The notes beneath the pieces were generated by a model, which saw only the letters and a list, made by a program, of their open reading frames with translations, searched no databases and had not been told where the DNA came from. Made by a program: the position numbers and the translations under genes. Below, piece after piece: positions 39,731 through 48,379 of a stretch of 64,000 nt of DNA. The DNA lies in NCBI GenBank assembly GCA_017480565.1, contig JAFVAL010000020.1, forward strand, positions 29,412 to 93,411, written 5' to 3'. This DNA comes from Lachnospiraceae bacterium. Its GTDB lineage: Bacteria > Bacillota > Clostridia > Lachnospirales > Lachnospiraceae. Within the stretch, counting starts at the first letter, position 1. The number at the start of each line of letters is the position of its first letter.

Positions 39731-41818
39731 ATGAGACATGCGAACTTTAACCCTTATGAGGGATCCGAAGACTATATCTTTATCAGTTATGCTCATAAAA
39801 ATGCAGAGGAAGTCGGCAGACTTCTTGACCGCATGCATGATGCAGGCTACCGCATCTGGTATGATGACGGAATAGCTCCCGGCAGCGAATGGCCGGAATA
39901 TATCGCACATCATTTAAACAAAGCCGCCGTCTGTCTGGCGCTGGTCTCCCCGGCATCCATCGAATCTGCAAACTGCCGCCGTGAGATTACCTACGCGCTC
40001 TCCAAGCAAAAGCCTTTCCTGGGTGTCTTTTTGGAGCGCACGGAACTCTCTCCCGGTATGGAACTGCAGCTTTCTGCACAACAGTGCATTCTCCGCTACA
40101 ACTATCGCACCGAAGATGAATTCTACCAGAAGCTGATCGACAGCGAGATTCTCTCCTCCTGCAGAACCATTCTCGTTGCTCCGGCAGCGCCGGAACCGGA
40201 GGACGAAACGCAAATTCGCACCGACGGCCCTGCTCCGATCTCGGATGCAGACATGTCTGCTGTGGAACATATGACCACCATAGCAGAAGAAGAAGCGGAT
40301 GCGCCGAAGAAAAAAGCGAAAAAGGCGAAAGCCGGCAAATCTACAGAAGGTAAGAGAAAGCGTAAGAAATGGCTCCTTCCTGCCATTCTCGCTGCTATCA
40401 TTCTTCTGATTGCAATGCCTTTCCTTCTTCCGAAAGCAACGGAAGTAAAGTTCACAGAGGATAAGAAAACCTCTCTTTCGACGAGCTATCTGGATCTGAA
40501 AGATATGGAGATCACAGACCAATCCATCAAACAGTTAAATAAGTTAAAGAAGCTCACCTCTCTGAGTTTCACAAACTGTACCTTTACTGGAGATTTTGCC
40601 TCGTATAAACGGTTCTCCGGATTACGAAGCCTCTCCCTCGAACATTGCGACGGTATCACCGATCTATCCTTCCTTCAGAAGATAGAAAACGTAAGTGATC
40701 TGACACTGATTGATGTAGGCCTGACCGATGAGATCACATCTCTCGCAGAATTAGCAAGTCTTAAAAAGGTAGACTTCTCTGAGAATGCAGATTTCACGCA
40801 GATTGCCTTACTTCCGCTTCCTCAGTTGACGAAGTTATCGATCGCCAAGACTGGCGTCAAGGACATATCCGCTCTTTCAGAGGCAACTGCCCTCAATACG
40901 TTTTCCGCTTCCGGATGCACTTTAGAGAATGCGGAGAGCCTTGTCTCCTTGACAAAGCTCACGACGCTTGATCTATCCGATACCAACGTCAGTTCGTTTT
41001 CTCAGCCGCTCGCCTCGCTTGCCATTGCAGATCTCAACCTGGAGGGATCCGAGTTCACAAGCACCGAAGCATTTGATAATCTGACGGTCTTAACCTATCT
41101 CAATATCAGTGACACAGCAATCCAGGAAGCCGCCTGCATCGCAAAGAGTAAAGACTCCCTGGCCTACTTTGCAGCGAGAAACTGTACTCTCACAGATGAA
41201 ACACTGGAGGATCTATCGCATTGCATGAAGATGAAAGAGCTTGATCTCTCCGGCATTTCTCTGAAAGAATACGCCACATATTTAGGAACAATGAAGACGA
41301 ACAGTCAGATCGATCTTCGGCTCGCACAGTCTATGCCTGAACTCACCTATATTCGTGCAGAAGGCTGTGGTTTGACCTCCCTTGACGGACTAGGCAGCAA
41401 GAAGAAACTTCACACAGTTTTGGTTGCCGGTAATCAGATTACGGATATCAGTGATATCGGATCGCTTGATTCCGGTGCTATCCTCGATCTTAGGAAGAAT
41501 CAGATTAAAAACGTCAGCTTCCTTCCTTCCGTCAGTTATCGGATGCTTCTCTTAAATGAGAATCCACTCGACCCGGCGACCATTCCCACCGGTTCCGGCC
41601 ACAACTACACGTTGCTGACACTGGACTATCAAAGTAATCTGCTGGCCTCAGATATCGCCAATACAAGCGTCAGTTACTGGTATCTGGTCGGTGTCCCTGC
41701 AGACCAACAGTTAAAAACGCAAGATCAGCTCGGTAGCTACCGGACCAACTTTGTTACCTCCGAAGCCATCGATTCTATGCTTGATACCTACGGCTACGAT
41801 CCGTACCATTGGAAATAA
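39731..41818 (+). CDS. TIR domain - transmembrane - leucine-rich-repeat protein
   Basis: 695 residues. Residues 13-140 are a TIR domain: box 1 YIFISYAHKN, then GYRIWYDDGIAPGSEWPEYI, and SANCRREITYAL with Glu85 at the place of the catalytic Glu of NAD-cleaving TIR proteins. A charged linker (KKKAKKAKAGKSTEGKRKRK) precedes one transmembrane helix (about 213-232). The remaining ~460 residues are irregular leucine-rich repeats of the internalin-like type with recurring L-x-x-L-x-x-S/L-D units (LTKLTTLDLSDTNVSSF, LHTVLVAGNQITDISDI), predicted to be outside the cell. No signal peptide is present: the membrane helix is internal. The gene has its own terminator on both sides. Confidence 0.88.
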   Translation: MRHANFNPYEGSEDYIFISYAHKNAEEVGRLLDRMHDAGYRIWYDDGIAPGSEWPEYIAHHLNKAAVCLALVSPASIESANCRREITYALSKQKPFLGVFLERTELSPGMELQLSAQQCILRYNYRTEDEFYQKLIDSEILSSCRTILVAPAAPEPEDETQIRTDGPAPISDADMSAVEHMTTIAEEEADAPKKKAKKAKAGKSTEGKRKRKKWLLPAILAAIILLIAMPFLLPKATEVKFTEDKKTSLSTSYLDLKDMEITDQSIKQLNKLKKLTSLSFTNCTFTGDFASYKRFSGLRSLSLEHCDGITDLSFLQKIENVSDLTLIDVGLTDEITSLAELASLKKVDFSENADFTQIALLPLPQLTKLSIAKTGVKDISALSEATALNTFSASGCTLENAESLVSLTKLTTLDLSDTNVSSFSQPLASLAIADLNLEGSEFTSTEAFDNLTVLTYLNISDTAIQEAACIAKSKDSLAYFAARNCTLTDETLEDLSHCMKMKELDLSGISLKEYATYLGTMKTNSQIDLRLAQSMPELTYIRAEGCGLTSLDGLGSKKKLHTVLVAGNQITDISDIGSLDSGAILDLRKNQIKNVSFLPSVSYRMLLLNENPLDPATIPTGSGHNYTLLTLDYQSNLLASDIANTSVSYWYLVGVPADQQLKTQDQLGSYRTNFVTSEAIDSMLDTYGYDPYHWK

Positions 41819-41832
41819 ATCTTTAACTAACA

Positions 41833-41870
41833 AACCCGTCTGAATCGACTTCAGGCGGGTTTTATCTTTT
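41833..41870 (+). terminator. Terminator of the TIR-LRR gene
   Basis: Stem AACCCGTCTGAA / TTCAGGCGGGTT around TCGAC, followed by TTATCTTTT. It overlaps the 3' end of the convergent SRAP gene. Confidence 0.85.
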
Positions 41871-42462
41871 CAAATACCATCTCTGTCAGTGCTCTGTGAA
41901 GTAACTCCTCCGGTCTGCTATCCGGACGAATCCAAGCATCCACTGCGTCTTCCGGCAGAATCAACGGCATCCGGTCATGAATAAAGCGAATCTCCTCTCC
42001 CGGCTCTCTGGTTAAAACAACAAAAACCGGCAAGCCTTCTTCGATTCGGTAAAGACCGCAAAGCCAGGTGACACTCACATTTTTAGGCTGAATCATGTAC
42101 TTATCACCGGTCCTTACACTGCCATCACTTGCCTTCTTATGCTCCCATTCAAAATACCAGGAAGCCGGCACGATGCAGCGATGCTTCTCCCAGGCCTCTT
42201 TAAATGTTGGTTTTACGGCCGCACTTTCGCTTCTGGCATTCACAAGCAAGGTCTTGCCGGAGAATCCCCATTTCATTGGAAAAACTGCCCTCTCGCCGCG
42301 TCTGTTTGGCGCAATCACAGGCACAACATCCGTAGGAAAGATCTCTCCCTGCGTCTTAATTCCCTTCTTCTCCTGCCAACGCTCCACCAGCCCAGACTGC
42401 ATCATCTCCTCAACGATCGGCCTAAGCTCGGGCGAAGCCTCTGCCCAATATCTGCAGCACAC
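41851..42462 (-). CDS. SRAP family protein (YedK/HMCES-like)
   Basis: 203 residues. The protein starts with GTG then Cys-Cys (MCCRYW; Cys2 becomes the N-terminal nucleophile that forms a thiazolidine with abasic sites). Other conserved parts are MKWGFSGKTLLVNARSE, CIVPASWYFEW (Glu), WLCGLYR, VLTREPGEEIRFIHDRMPLI with the conserved His, and DAVDAWI. SRAP proteins protect abasic sites in single-stranded DNA and are SOS-linked in bacteria. GGAGG lies 7 nt before the GTG. It is the last gene of the SOS cassette with the LexA-like, UmuC-like and YolD-like genes. Confidence 0.95.
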   Translation of the reverse strand: MCCRYWAEASPELRPIVEEMMQSGLVERWQEKKGIKTQGEIFPTDVVPVIAPNRRGERAVFPMKWGFSGKTLLVNARSESAAVKPTFKEAWEKHRCIVPASWYFEWEHKKASDGSVRTGDKYMIQPKNVSVTWLCGLYRIEEGLPVFVVLTREPGEEIRFIHDRMPLILPEDAVDAWIRPDSRPEELLHRALTEMVFEKIKPA

Positions 42463-42474
42463 CGTGCCACCTCC

Positions 42475-43017
42475 TTATCCTTCGTTCCACATATCTTCGC
42501 AGACTTCCTTCCGGTCGAAGATTCCTTCGCTCTCGATACACACAATGCGGTCAATCGGAATTCTGGTATCATTCACCAAAACTGTCTCGCTCACCTCTGC
42601 ATCCACTTGCATACAGATCCCACAGATGCTCTCGTAGCGCCCCTTCTTCCCGAAAGCCTCATGATTCACATCACTGCAGGGCACGTAGAAAGTCACCTCC
42701 ACAAGTACTTGATTCCTCACGGCTTCCCTCTTGTTCCAGGTCAGTCTGTGTAAAATCCGAAGCCTGCGGTTTAACTCTTCCACATCCTCAGCTTCTAACT
42801 GCATTCTCTCTTCATACATGACATTCTTCGAGAGAATCGCAAAGTCAAATCCTCTTAACGCATCAAACGGCGCGAAGATCTTCGCCCGCTTGCCGACATC
42901 CATCTTCGGATGTCGAATATGAAAATAATCGAACTCTTCATGAACCGGTTTGCCTTTTAAAAAGACTTCCCGGTAAGCAAAATCCTGCGGCATCGCCATC
43001 ACACCTATACGGCTCAT
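42475..43017 (-). CDS. YolD-like family protein
   Basis: 180 residues. The recognisable part is RAKIFAPFDALRGFDFAI (YolD-type R-x-x-I-F-A-P-F-x-A-L-x-G-F), followed by a helix-rich ELNRRLRILHRLTW. The C-terminal half carries beta-rich VLVEVTFYVPCSD and IPIDRIVCIESEGIF, where YolD proteins have a WYL-like or OB-type end. YolD-like genes usually accompany Y-family polymerases and are thought to act like UmuD partners. It lies between the polymerase and SRAP genes with 12-23-base gaps. AGGAG is 7 nt before the ATG. Confidence 0.82.
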   Translation of the reverse strand: MSRIGVMAMPQDFAYREVFLKGKPVHEEFDYFHIRHPKMDVGKRAKIFAPFDALRGFDFAILSKNVMYEERMQLEAEDVEELNRRLRILHRLTWNKREAVRNQVLVEVTFYVPCSDVNHEAFGKKGRYESICGICMQVDAEVSETVLVNDTRIPIDRIVCIESEGIFDRKEVCEDMWNEG

Positions 43018-43040
43018 CGGCTCTCTCCTCTGTCAGCAGG

Positions 43041-44438
43041 CTATGCTCTGTGGCCTCCGATCTGCCGGTTGCGTTCCAGCGTGGTTGCTCCCTTTAACAG
43101 ATCTGTTCCCTTAAAGACCGCACCCGCACCAAACCTTTTACGCACCTCGATCATCGCTCCCTGAAGCTTCCGGTCTCGCTCTAACATCTCCTCGTCCACA
43201 AACAGGCTCAGTTGATAGACACCGTAATCTTCCCGGACATCATTCGCACAGACACCGATCTTGCGGTAAAGCAGTCTGTGATCTGTCTTCTCATCAAACT
43301 GCCTCATCATCGGTGGCAAAATCAGATGCAGATTGTTCGTCTCGGTGGCAAGTTTGATCGTCCCTCCACTGTGCTTCGGGTGCAATCTGCCGTAGAAATC
43401 AATGCAGATCGGTCCCTCGTACTCCGGGCACACTTCCAGACTCTTATAGTCAAAAGAAACCCACCAGCTTACGCCACGTGTCACGAGATTCTTCGCAAAC
43501 AAATCCGTACATAGACTCTCGGTCATCTCCCGAAAGACAATCTTCGCCTCCTCATAGGGGTAGGGTCTCGGCAGTACCTGGCCGTTGCTCAAAGAATGTC
43601 CGACGCTGCGGTAACCCTTGATATCCTGCATCGTCACGGGCTCTATCCCCCAGGCATGGTCAATGATGATCTCCCCGTCGATCCCAAAGGTCTTGTAGAA
43701 GAATTCCTCGTTCCACTGGGTTCTCGCCGCGACATCTCCCATCGTAAACATCCCTGCCGACTGCAGACGTCTCGCCTTGCCAGGCCCAATCTGCCAAAAG
43801 TCCGTCAACGGCCGATGATCCCAGAGCAAATACTTGTAAGAATCCTCGTTAAGCTCCGCAATCCGCACACCATCCTGGTCTGCCGGTGCCTTCTTCGCGA
43901 CAATATCCATCGCAACCTTCGCAAGATACAGATTCGTCCCAATCCCTACGGTGGCAGTAATCCCAGTCGTCTTTAGCACATCCCGGATCATCGTGATCGC
44001 CATCACATGGGCAGCATTCAGGCCACACGCCTTCGCCTCCTGCTCATAAAAATGCAGGTATCCCGTACAATCGATAAAGCACTCGTCGATGGAGTATATG
44101 TGTACGTCCTCCGGCGCGACATAATGCAGATAAATCCCGTAAATCTGCGCAGAGATCCGCTCATATTCCGCCATGCGCGGGATCGCAGTGATATACTCGA
44201 TCCGCGTATGATGTATTCTCTCATACTCTCTGATCTTCTGCTTCGCCTCGAAAAGTCTCGGCCTGGAAGGCACACCGATGGCCTTGAGTGCAGGAGATAC
44301 CGCAAGACAAATCGTCTGGTCAGAACGCGTCGCATCTGCAACCAAAAGGTTCGCCCGCAGCGGATCCAATCCCCGGTAGACGCACTCCACCGAGGCATAG
44401 TACGACTTTAAGTCAATGCAAATATACGTCCGTTCCAT
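43041..44438 (-). CDS. Y-family DNA polymerase, UmuC-like
   Basis: 465 residues. The translesion polymerase signatures are YICIDLKSYYASVECVYRG (first catalytic Asp), IYSIDECFIDCTGYL (SIDE/D motif), TATVGIGTNLYLAKVAMDI and the HhH-like FWQIGPGKARRLQ. A UmuC-type C-terminal half (TRGVSWWVSFDYKSL, RKIGVCANDV, QLSLFVDEE) distinguishes it from plain DinB; the QLSLF stretch resembles a beta-clamp-binding motif. It lies between the LexA-like and YolD-like genes and should be SOS-induced. Confidence 0.95.
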   Translation of the reverse strand: MERTYICIDLKSYYASVECVYRGLDPLRANLLVADATRSDQTICLAVSPALKAIGVPSRPRLFEAKQKIREYERIHHTRIEYITAIPRMAEYERISAQIYGIYLHYVAPEDVHIYSIDECFIDCTGYLHFYEQEAKACGLNAAHVMAITMIRDVLKTTGITATVGIGTNLYLAKVAMDIVAKKAPADQDGVRIAELNEDSYKYLLWDHRPLTDFWQIGPGKARRLQSAGMFTMGDVAARTQWNEEFFYKTFGIDGEIIIDHAWGIEPVTMQDIKGYRSVGHSLSNGQVLPRPYPYEEAKIVFREMTESLCTDLFAKNLVTRGVSWWVSFDYKSLEVCPEYEGPICIDFYGRLHPKHSGGTIKLATETNNLHLILPPMMRQFDEKTDHRLLYRKIGVCANDVREDYGVYQLSLFVDEEMLERDRKLQGAMIEVRKRFGAGAVFKGTDLLKGATTLERNRQIGGHRA

Positions 44439-44513
44439 GGCAGACTGCGCCCTCTATCGGCCGCATCCCGTAAGCTGGTTGATCGAATGGTCTCAAATCG
44501 ACCTCTCCCTTCA

Positions 44514-45131
44514 TCAGAGCTTCTTGATGACCTGTCTTGCAACACCCTGCACCACAAGCTTGCTGACTAATATTCTCATCCCGGGATATACCTTCTCATT
44601 CGCATATCTCAGGATTGCCTTGTTGCTCTCTTCGTCGATCCCGTCATACACCTTCAGTGTATTCTCGTTCTCCGCGTCCAGCGCAACGACTACATCTCCG
44701 ATCTCACAATTCGTCTGCCTCTGTACTAAAACCAAATCACCGTCTGAGATCTGCTCATCCTCCATCGAATCTCCCACCGCACGTAAAAGATAAAAACTTC
44801 CCGTGCCAAACAAAGCCTCTGGAAGACTCACATACATCTCGACCTCTTCTTCCTCTGTCTCCGGATCGCCGCAGCGAATGCTGCCGACCAACGGTGCAGA
44901 AAAATAGCCGGTCTTCGTCTTGTTGATCTTCGCAAGGTTCGAGATCTCGCCTCCCTCGTAGGAAAGCATCTCTCGTCTGCTCATCTCGACGAGATAGCTG
45001 TGGGCTGTGGACTTCGAGATACCAAGCTCCCCCGCGATCTCACGAACCGTAGGGCACACATGCCTCGCCCGGTAATAATTCCCGACACATTCACTGATCT
45101 TCTCCATCAGCGCCGAATCCTTGCTTCTCAT
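44514..45131 (-). CDS. LexA-like SOS repressor (S24 peptidase) with Cys-Gly cleavage site
   Basis: 205 residues. An N-terminal winged helix like LexA's (CPTVREIAGELGISKSTAHS) and a C-terminal S24 domain: autocleavage site Cys87-Gly88 in SIRCGDPE, nucleophile Ser122 in VGDSMEDEQISDGD and base Lys160 in NENTLKVYDG. E. coli UmuD also cleaves at Cys-Gly, while LexA uses Ala-Gly. ATG 45131 is 6 nt after GGAG. A palindrome just beyond its own promoter suggests autorepression, and the polymerase, YolD-like and SRAP genes follow, so this is the local regulator of an SOS mutagenesis cassette. It may be the cell's only LexA or a second, cassette-specific one. Confidence 0.93.
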   Translation of the reverse strand: MRSKDSALMEKISECVGNYYRARHVCPTVREIAGELGISKSTAHSYLVEMSRREMLSYEGGEISNLAKINKTKTGYFSAPLVGSIRCGDPETEEEEVEMYVSLPEALFGTGSFYLLRAVGDSMEDEQISDGDLVLVQRQTNCEIGDVVVALDAENENTLKVYDGIDEESNKAILRYANEKVYPGMRILVSKLVVQGVARQVIKKL

Positions 45132-45189
45132 GGTGATCTCCATTCCGGCGTGTTGATCAAATGTGATCTAACCGCCAACGATTCTATCT

Positions 45190-45204
45190 CGGACAAGTTG
45201 TCCG
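45190..45204. promoter_or_regulatory. Predicted operator of the LexA-like repressor
   Basis: CGGACAAGTTGTCCG is a near-perfect 15-bp palindrome located right after the -10 box. It differs from the usual Firmicute SOS box (CGAACATATGTTCG) but keeps the CG-AC-...-GT-CG layout. Confidence 0.6.
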
Positions 45205-45212
45205 TGTATCTT

Positions 45213-45240
45213 ATTATACACGCCTTCCGACAAAATGCAA
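45213..45240 (-). promoter_or_regulatory. Promoter of the SOS mutagenesis cassette
   Basis: TTGCAT (45235-45240), 16 nt spacer, TATAAT -10 (45213-45218), followed by the palindrome. Confidence 0.75.
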
Positions 45241-45256
45241 GCACTTTTTTCCACAA

Positions 45257-45284
45257 GAAAAGGTGCAGCCAAAAGACTGCACCC
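45257..45284 (-). terminator. Terminator of ppdK
   Basis: Stem GGTGCAG/CTGCACC (45277-45283 and 45262-45268) followed by TTTTCTTG on the minus strand. Confidence 0.85.
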
Positions 45285-45320
45285 ATTCCAAATGTCTTAT
45301 GCACTTTTGTAATCTTAAGA

Positions 45321-48161
45321 TTACTTGTCGTTACGCTCCTCACCGAAGGTCTTCTTTGCTTCTTCCCAGCCAGCGACCAGGCTCTTGAAGCCAGCAGAAA
45401 CGATGTCCTTAAGCTCAACGCTTGCATCCGCTGCAGCAGCCTGAAGCTTGTCAGTTGCATCCTTAAGTGCTGCCTTTGCAGCTGCAACCTTCTCCTCAAC
45501 CTCAGCCTTTGCATCTTCCTCAGCAGCCTTGCACTCATTCTTCTGAGCGATGGCAGCCTGAGCAGCAGCCAGACGAGCAATCGGTACACGGAACGGTGAG
45601 CAAGATACATAGTCAAGACCGATCTTGTTGCAGAACTCAACAGAAGAAGGATCTCCGCCATGCTCGCCGCAGATACCTACATGCAGGCTCGGATTGACAG
45701 GTCTTCCAAGTTCGATCGCCATCTTCATCAGCTTACCAACACCAACCTGGTCAAGCTTTGCAAATGGATCGTTCTCAAGAATCTTCGCATCATAGTAAGC
45801 ATTTAAGAACTTACCAGCATCGTCACGGGAGAATCCGTAAGTCATCTGGGTCAGATCGTTGGTACCGAAGCAGAAGAAATCAGCTTCCTTCGCGATGTCA
45901 TCAGCGGTCAGAGCTGCTCTCGGGATCTCGATCATGGTACCGACTTCGTACTCAAGATCAACACCTGCTGCAGCGATCTCAGCCTCAGCGGTCTCAACAA
46001 CGAACTTTTTGACATACTTAAGCTCTTTGACTTCGCCAACCAACGGGATCATGATCTCAGGAACGATATTCCAGTCTGGATGAGCTTTCTTCACATTGAT
46101 CGCAGCACGGATCACAGCGGTTGTCTGCATCTTTGCGATCTCAGGATAGGTAACCGCCAGACGGCAGCCACGATGACCCATCATCGGGTTGAACTCCTTC
46201 AGAGACTCGATGATTGCCTTGATGGTCTCAACGCTCTTGCCCTGAGCCTCAGCAAGCTTCTTGATATCCTCTTCCTCAGTAGGAACGAACTCATGAAGCG
46301 GAGGATCCAGGAAACGGATACAAACCGGGTTGCCTTCCAGAGCTTCGAACAGACCCTCGAAGTCTCCCTGCTGATAAGGGAGAACCTTCGCGATTGCTCT
46401 TTCGCGCTCTTCTACGGTCTCGGAGCAGATCATCTCACGGAATGCATCGATTCTGCCCTCACCGAAGAACATATGCTCGGTACGGCAAAGGCCAATACCT
46501 TCTGCGCCAAGCTCAACAGCCTTCTTCGCATCTGCAGGGGTATCTGCATTGGTACGAACCTTCATGGTACGGTACTCATCTGCCCAAGCCATGATACGTC
46601 CGAACTCACCAGCGATCGTAGCGTCTACGGTCGGGATGATGCCATCATAGATATTACCTGTGGTACCATCGATGGAAATGAAATCTCCCTCGTGATATTC
46701 CTTGCCGCCAAGGGTAAATCTCTTGTTCTCTTCATCCATCACGATATCGCCGCAACCGGATACGCAGCACTCACCCATACCACGTGCACCGACTGCTGCA
46801 TGGGACGTCATGCCGCCGCGAACGGTCAGGATACCCTGCGCGCTCTTCATACCGGTGATATCTTCCGGAGAGGTCTCAAGACGAACCAGAACTACCTTCT
46901 CGCCGCGCTCTGCCCAAGCAACTGCATCGTCAGCTGTGAAGACGATCTTACCGCAAGCAGCACCAGGAGAAGCACCAAGACCCTTGCCCATCGGAGTTGC
47001 AGCCTTCAGCGCAGCTGCATCAAACTGAGGATGAAGCAGGGTATCAAGGTTACGAGGATCGATCATAGCAACCGCTTCCTCAGGCGTTCTCATGCCCTCA
47101 TCTACCAGATCGCAAGCGATCTTAAGAGCTGCCTGAGCGGTTCTCTTACCGTTACGGGTCTGCAGCATGTAAAGCTTGCCGTGCTCAACGGTAAACTCCA
47201 TATCCTGCATATCGCGGTAATGATTCTCCAGGGTCTCGCAGACGAACTTAAACTGCTCAAATGCCTCCGGGAACTTCTGCTCCATCTCGGTGATATGCAT
47301 CGGAGTACGTACGCCGGCAACAACATCTTCGCCCTGTGCGTTGGTTAAGAACTCACCGAACAGGCCCTTAGCACCGGTTGCAGGGTCACGTGTGAACGCA
47401 ACACCAGTACCGCAATCATCACCCATGTTACCAAATGCCATGGACTGAACGTTAACAGCAGTGCCCCAAGAATAAGGGATATCATTGTCACGGCGATAGA
47501 CATTCGCACGAGGGTTATCCCAGCTGCGGAATACAGCCTTGATTGCGCCCATCAGCTGCTCCTTCGGATCATCCGGGAAATCAGCGCCGATGGCCTTCTT
47601 ATACTCAGCCTTGAACTGGCCAGCCAGCTCCTTTAAGTCCTCAGCGGTCAGCTCAACATCCTGCTTCACGCCACGGTCTTCTTTCATCTTATCGATGAGT
47701 TGCTCAAAATACTTCTTGCCGACTTCCATAACGACGTCGGAATACATCTGGATAAATCTTCTGTAGCAGTCCCAAGCCCAACGAGGGTTGTTCGACTGTC
47801 TGCCGATCGACTCAACAACTTCTTCATTCAAACCAAGGTTCAAAATGGTATCCATCATACCAGGCATCGAAGCACGCGCACCGGAACGAACAGAAACAAG
47901 CAGCGGGTTCTCAACATCACCGAACTTCTTGCCGGTGATCTCTTCCATCTTTACGATGTACTCATTGATCTGAGCCTGGATCTCATCATTGATCTGACGG
48001 CCATCCTCATAATACTGTGTGCAGGCTTCGGTTGTGATGGTGAAGCCCTGAGGTACCGGAAGACCGATATTGGTCATCTCAGCCAGGTTCGCGCCCTTGC
48101 CGCCAAGGAGCTCGCGCATGTTTGCATTACCCTCACTGAACAGATACACCCATTTTCTCAT
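45321..48161 (-). CDS. ppdK: Pyruvate, phosphate dikinase with a C-terminal helical extension
   Basis: 946 residues; the first ~874 match the whole standard enzyme. It interconverts pyruvate, ATP and Pi with PEP, AMP and PPi. Visible: N-terminal ATP-grasp (LLGGKGANLAEM, SVRSGARASMPGMMDTI), the central phosphohistidine GGMTSHAAVGARGMGE and the C-terminal barrel ending CGEHGGDPSSVEFCN and YVSCSPFRVPIARLAAAQAA. A 72-residue Ala/Lys/Glu-rich tail then follows (VEEKVAAAKAALKDATDKL, then FKSLVAGWEEAKKTFGEE), not part of the family. AGGAGG lies 10 nt before ATG 48161. It stands alone between terminators, next to the Na+ decarboxylase operon that also acts at the pyruvate/oxaloacetate node. Confidence 0.97.
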   Translation of the reverse strand: MRKWVYLFSEGNANMRELLGGKGANLAEMTNIGLPVPQGFTITTEACTQYYEDGRQINDEIQAQINEYIVKMEEITGKKFGDVENPLLVSVRSGARASMPGMMDTILNLGLNEEVVESIGRQSNNPRWAWDCYRRFIQMYSDVVMEVGKKYFEQLIDKMKEDRGVKQDVELTAEDLKELAGQFKAEYKKAIGADFPDDPKEQLMGAIKAVFRSWDNPRANVYRRDNDIPYSWGTAVNVQSMAFGNMGDDCGTGVAFTRDPATGAKGLFGEFLTNAQGEDVVAGVRTPMHITEMEQKFPEAFEQFKFVCETLENHYRDMQDMEFTVEHGKLYMLQTRNGKRTAQAALKIACDLVDEGMRTPEEAVAMIDPRNLDTLLHPQFDAAALKAATPMGKGLGASPGAACGKIVFTADDAVAWAERGEKVVLVRLETSPEDITGMKSAQGILTVRGGMTSHAAVGARGMGECCVSGCGDIVMDEENKRFTLGGKEYHEGDFISIDGTTGNIYDGIIPTVDATIAGEFGRIMAWADEYRTMKVRTNADTPADAKKAVELGAEGIGLCRTEHMFFGEGRIDAFREMICSETVEERERAIAKVLPYQQGDFEGLFEALEGNPVCIRFLDPPLHEFVPTEEEDIKKLAEAQGKSVETIKAIIESLKEFNPMMGHRGCRLAVTYPEIAKMQTTAVIRAAINVKKAHPDWNIVPEIMIPLVGEVKELKYVKKFVVETAEAEIAAAGVDLEYEVGTMIEIPRAALTADDIAKEADFFCFGTNDLTQMTYGFSRDDAGKFLNAYYDAKILENDPFAKLDQVGVGKLMKMAIELGRPVNPSLHVGICGEHGGDPSSVEFCNKIGLDYVSCSPFRVPIARLAAAQAAIAQKNECKAAEEDAKAEVEEKVAAAKAALKDATDKLQAAAADASVELKDIVSAGFKSLVAGWEEAKKTFGEERNDK

Positions 48162-48307
48162 GTGTGGTTTACCTCCTAAAATAAGTTCACTTGTTATGAC
48201 TGGGAGACGTTCTTTGTCAACCCAAATAACGACCTTTCCCAGTCGCTGACATAATAGTATCATATTTCAATCTTCTTGAAAAGCTATAAATTGTGCTTTT
48301 TATTGAA

Positions 48308-48354
48308 AACATAAGAGCGCTGTGATACATCCGGGCGGATGGCTCACAGCGCTC
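48308..48354 (-). terminator. Terminator of the Na+ decarboxylase operon
   Basis: An 11-bp stem (GAGCGCTGTGA/TCACAGCGCTC, 48344-48354 and 48315-48325) with an 18-nt loop, then TTATGTTTT on the minus strand. Confidence 0.85.
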
Positions 48355-48379
48355 AGGTTCACTTAATTAAATTAACATA

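Noticed and set aside
46080-47348. A 422-codon plus-strand frame opposite ppdK
   Set aside because: It mirrors the codon pattern of ppdK in antisense, with no recognisable domain or start signal.
48162-48263. Extending PPDK upstream to an earlier start
   Set aside because: The added 34 residues are not family-like, and AGGAGG sits correctly before the ATG at 48161.
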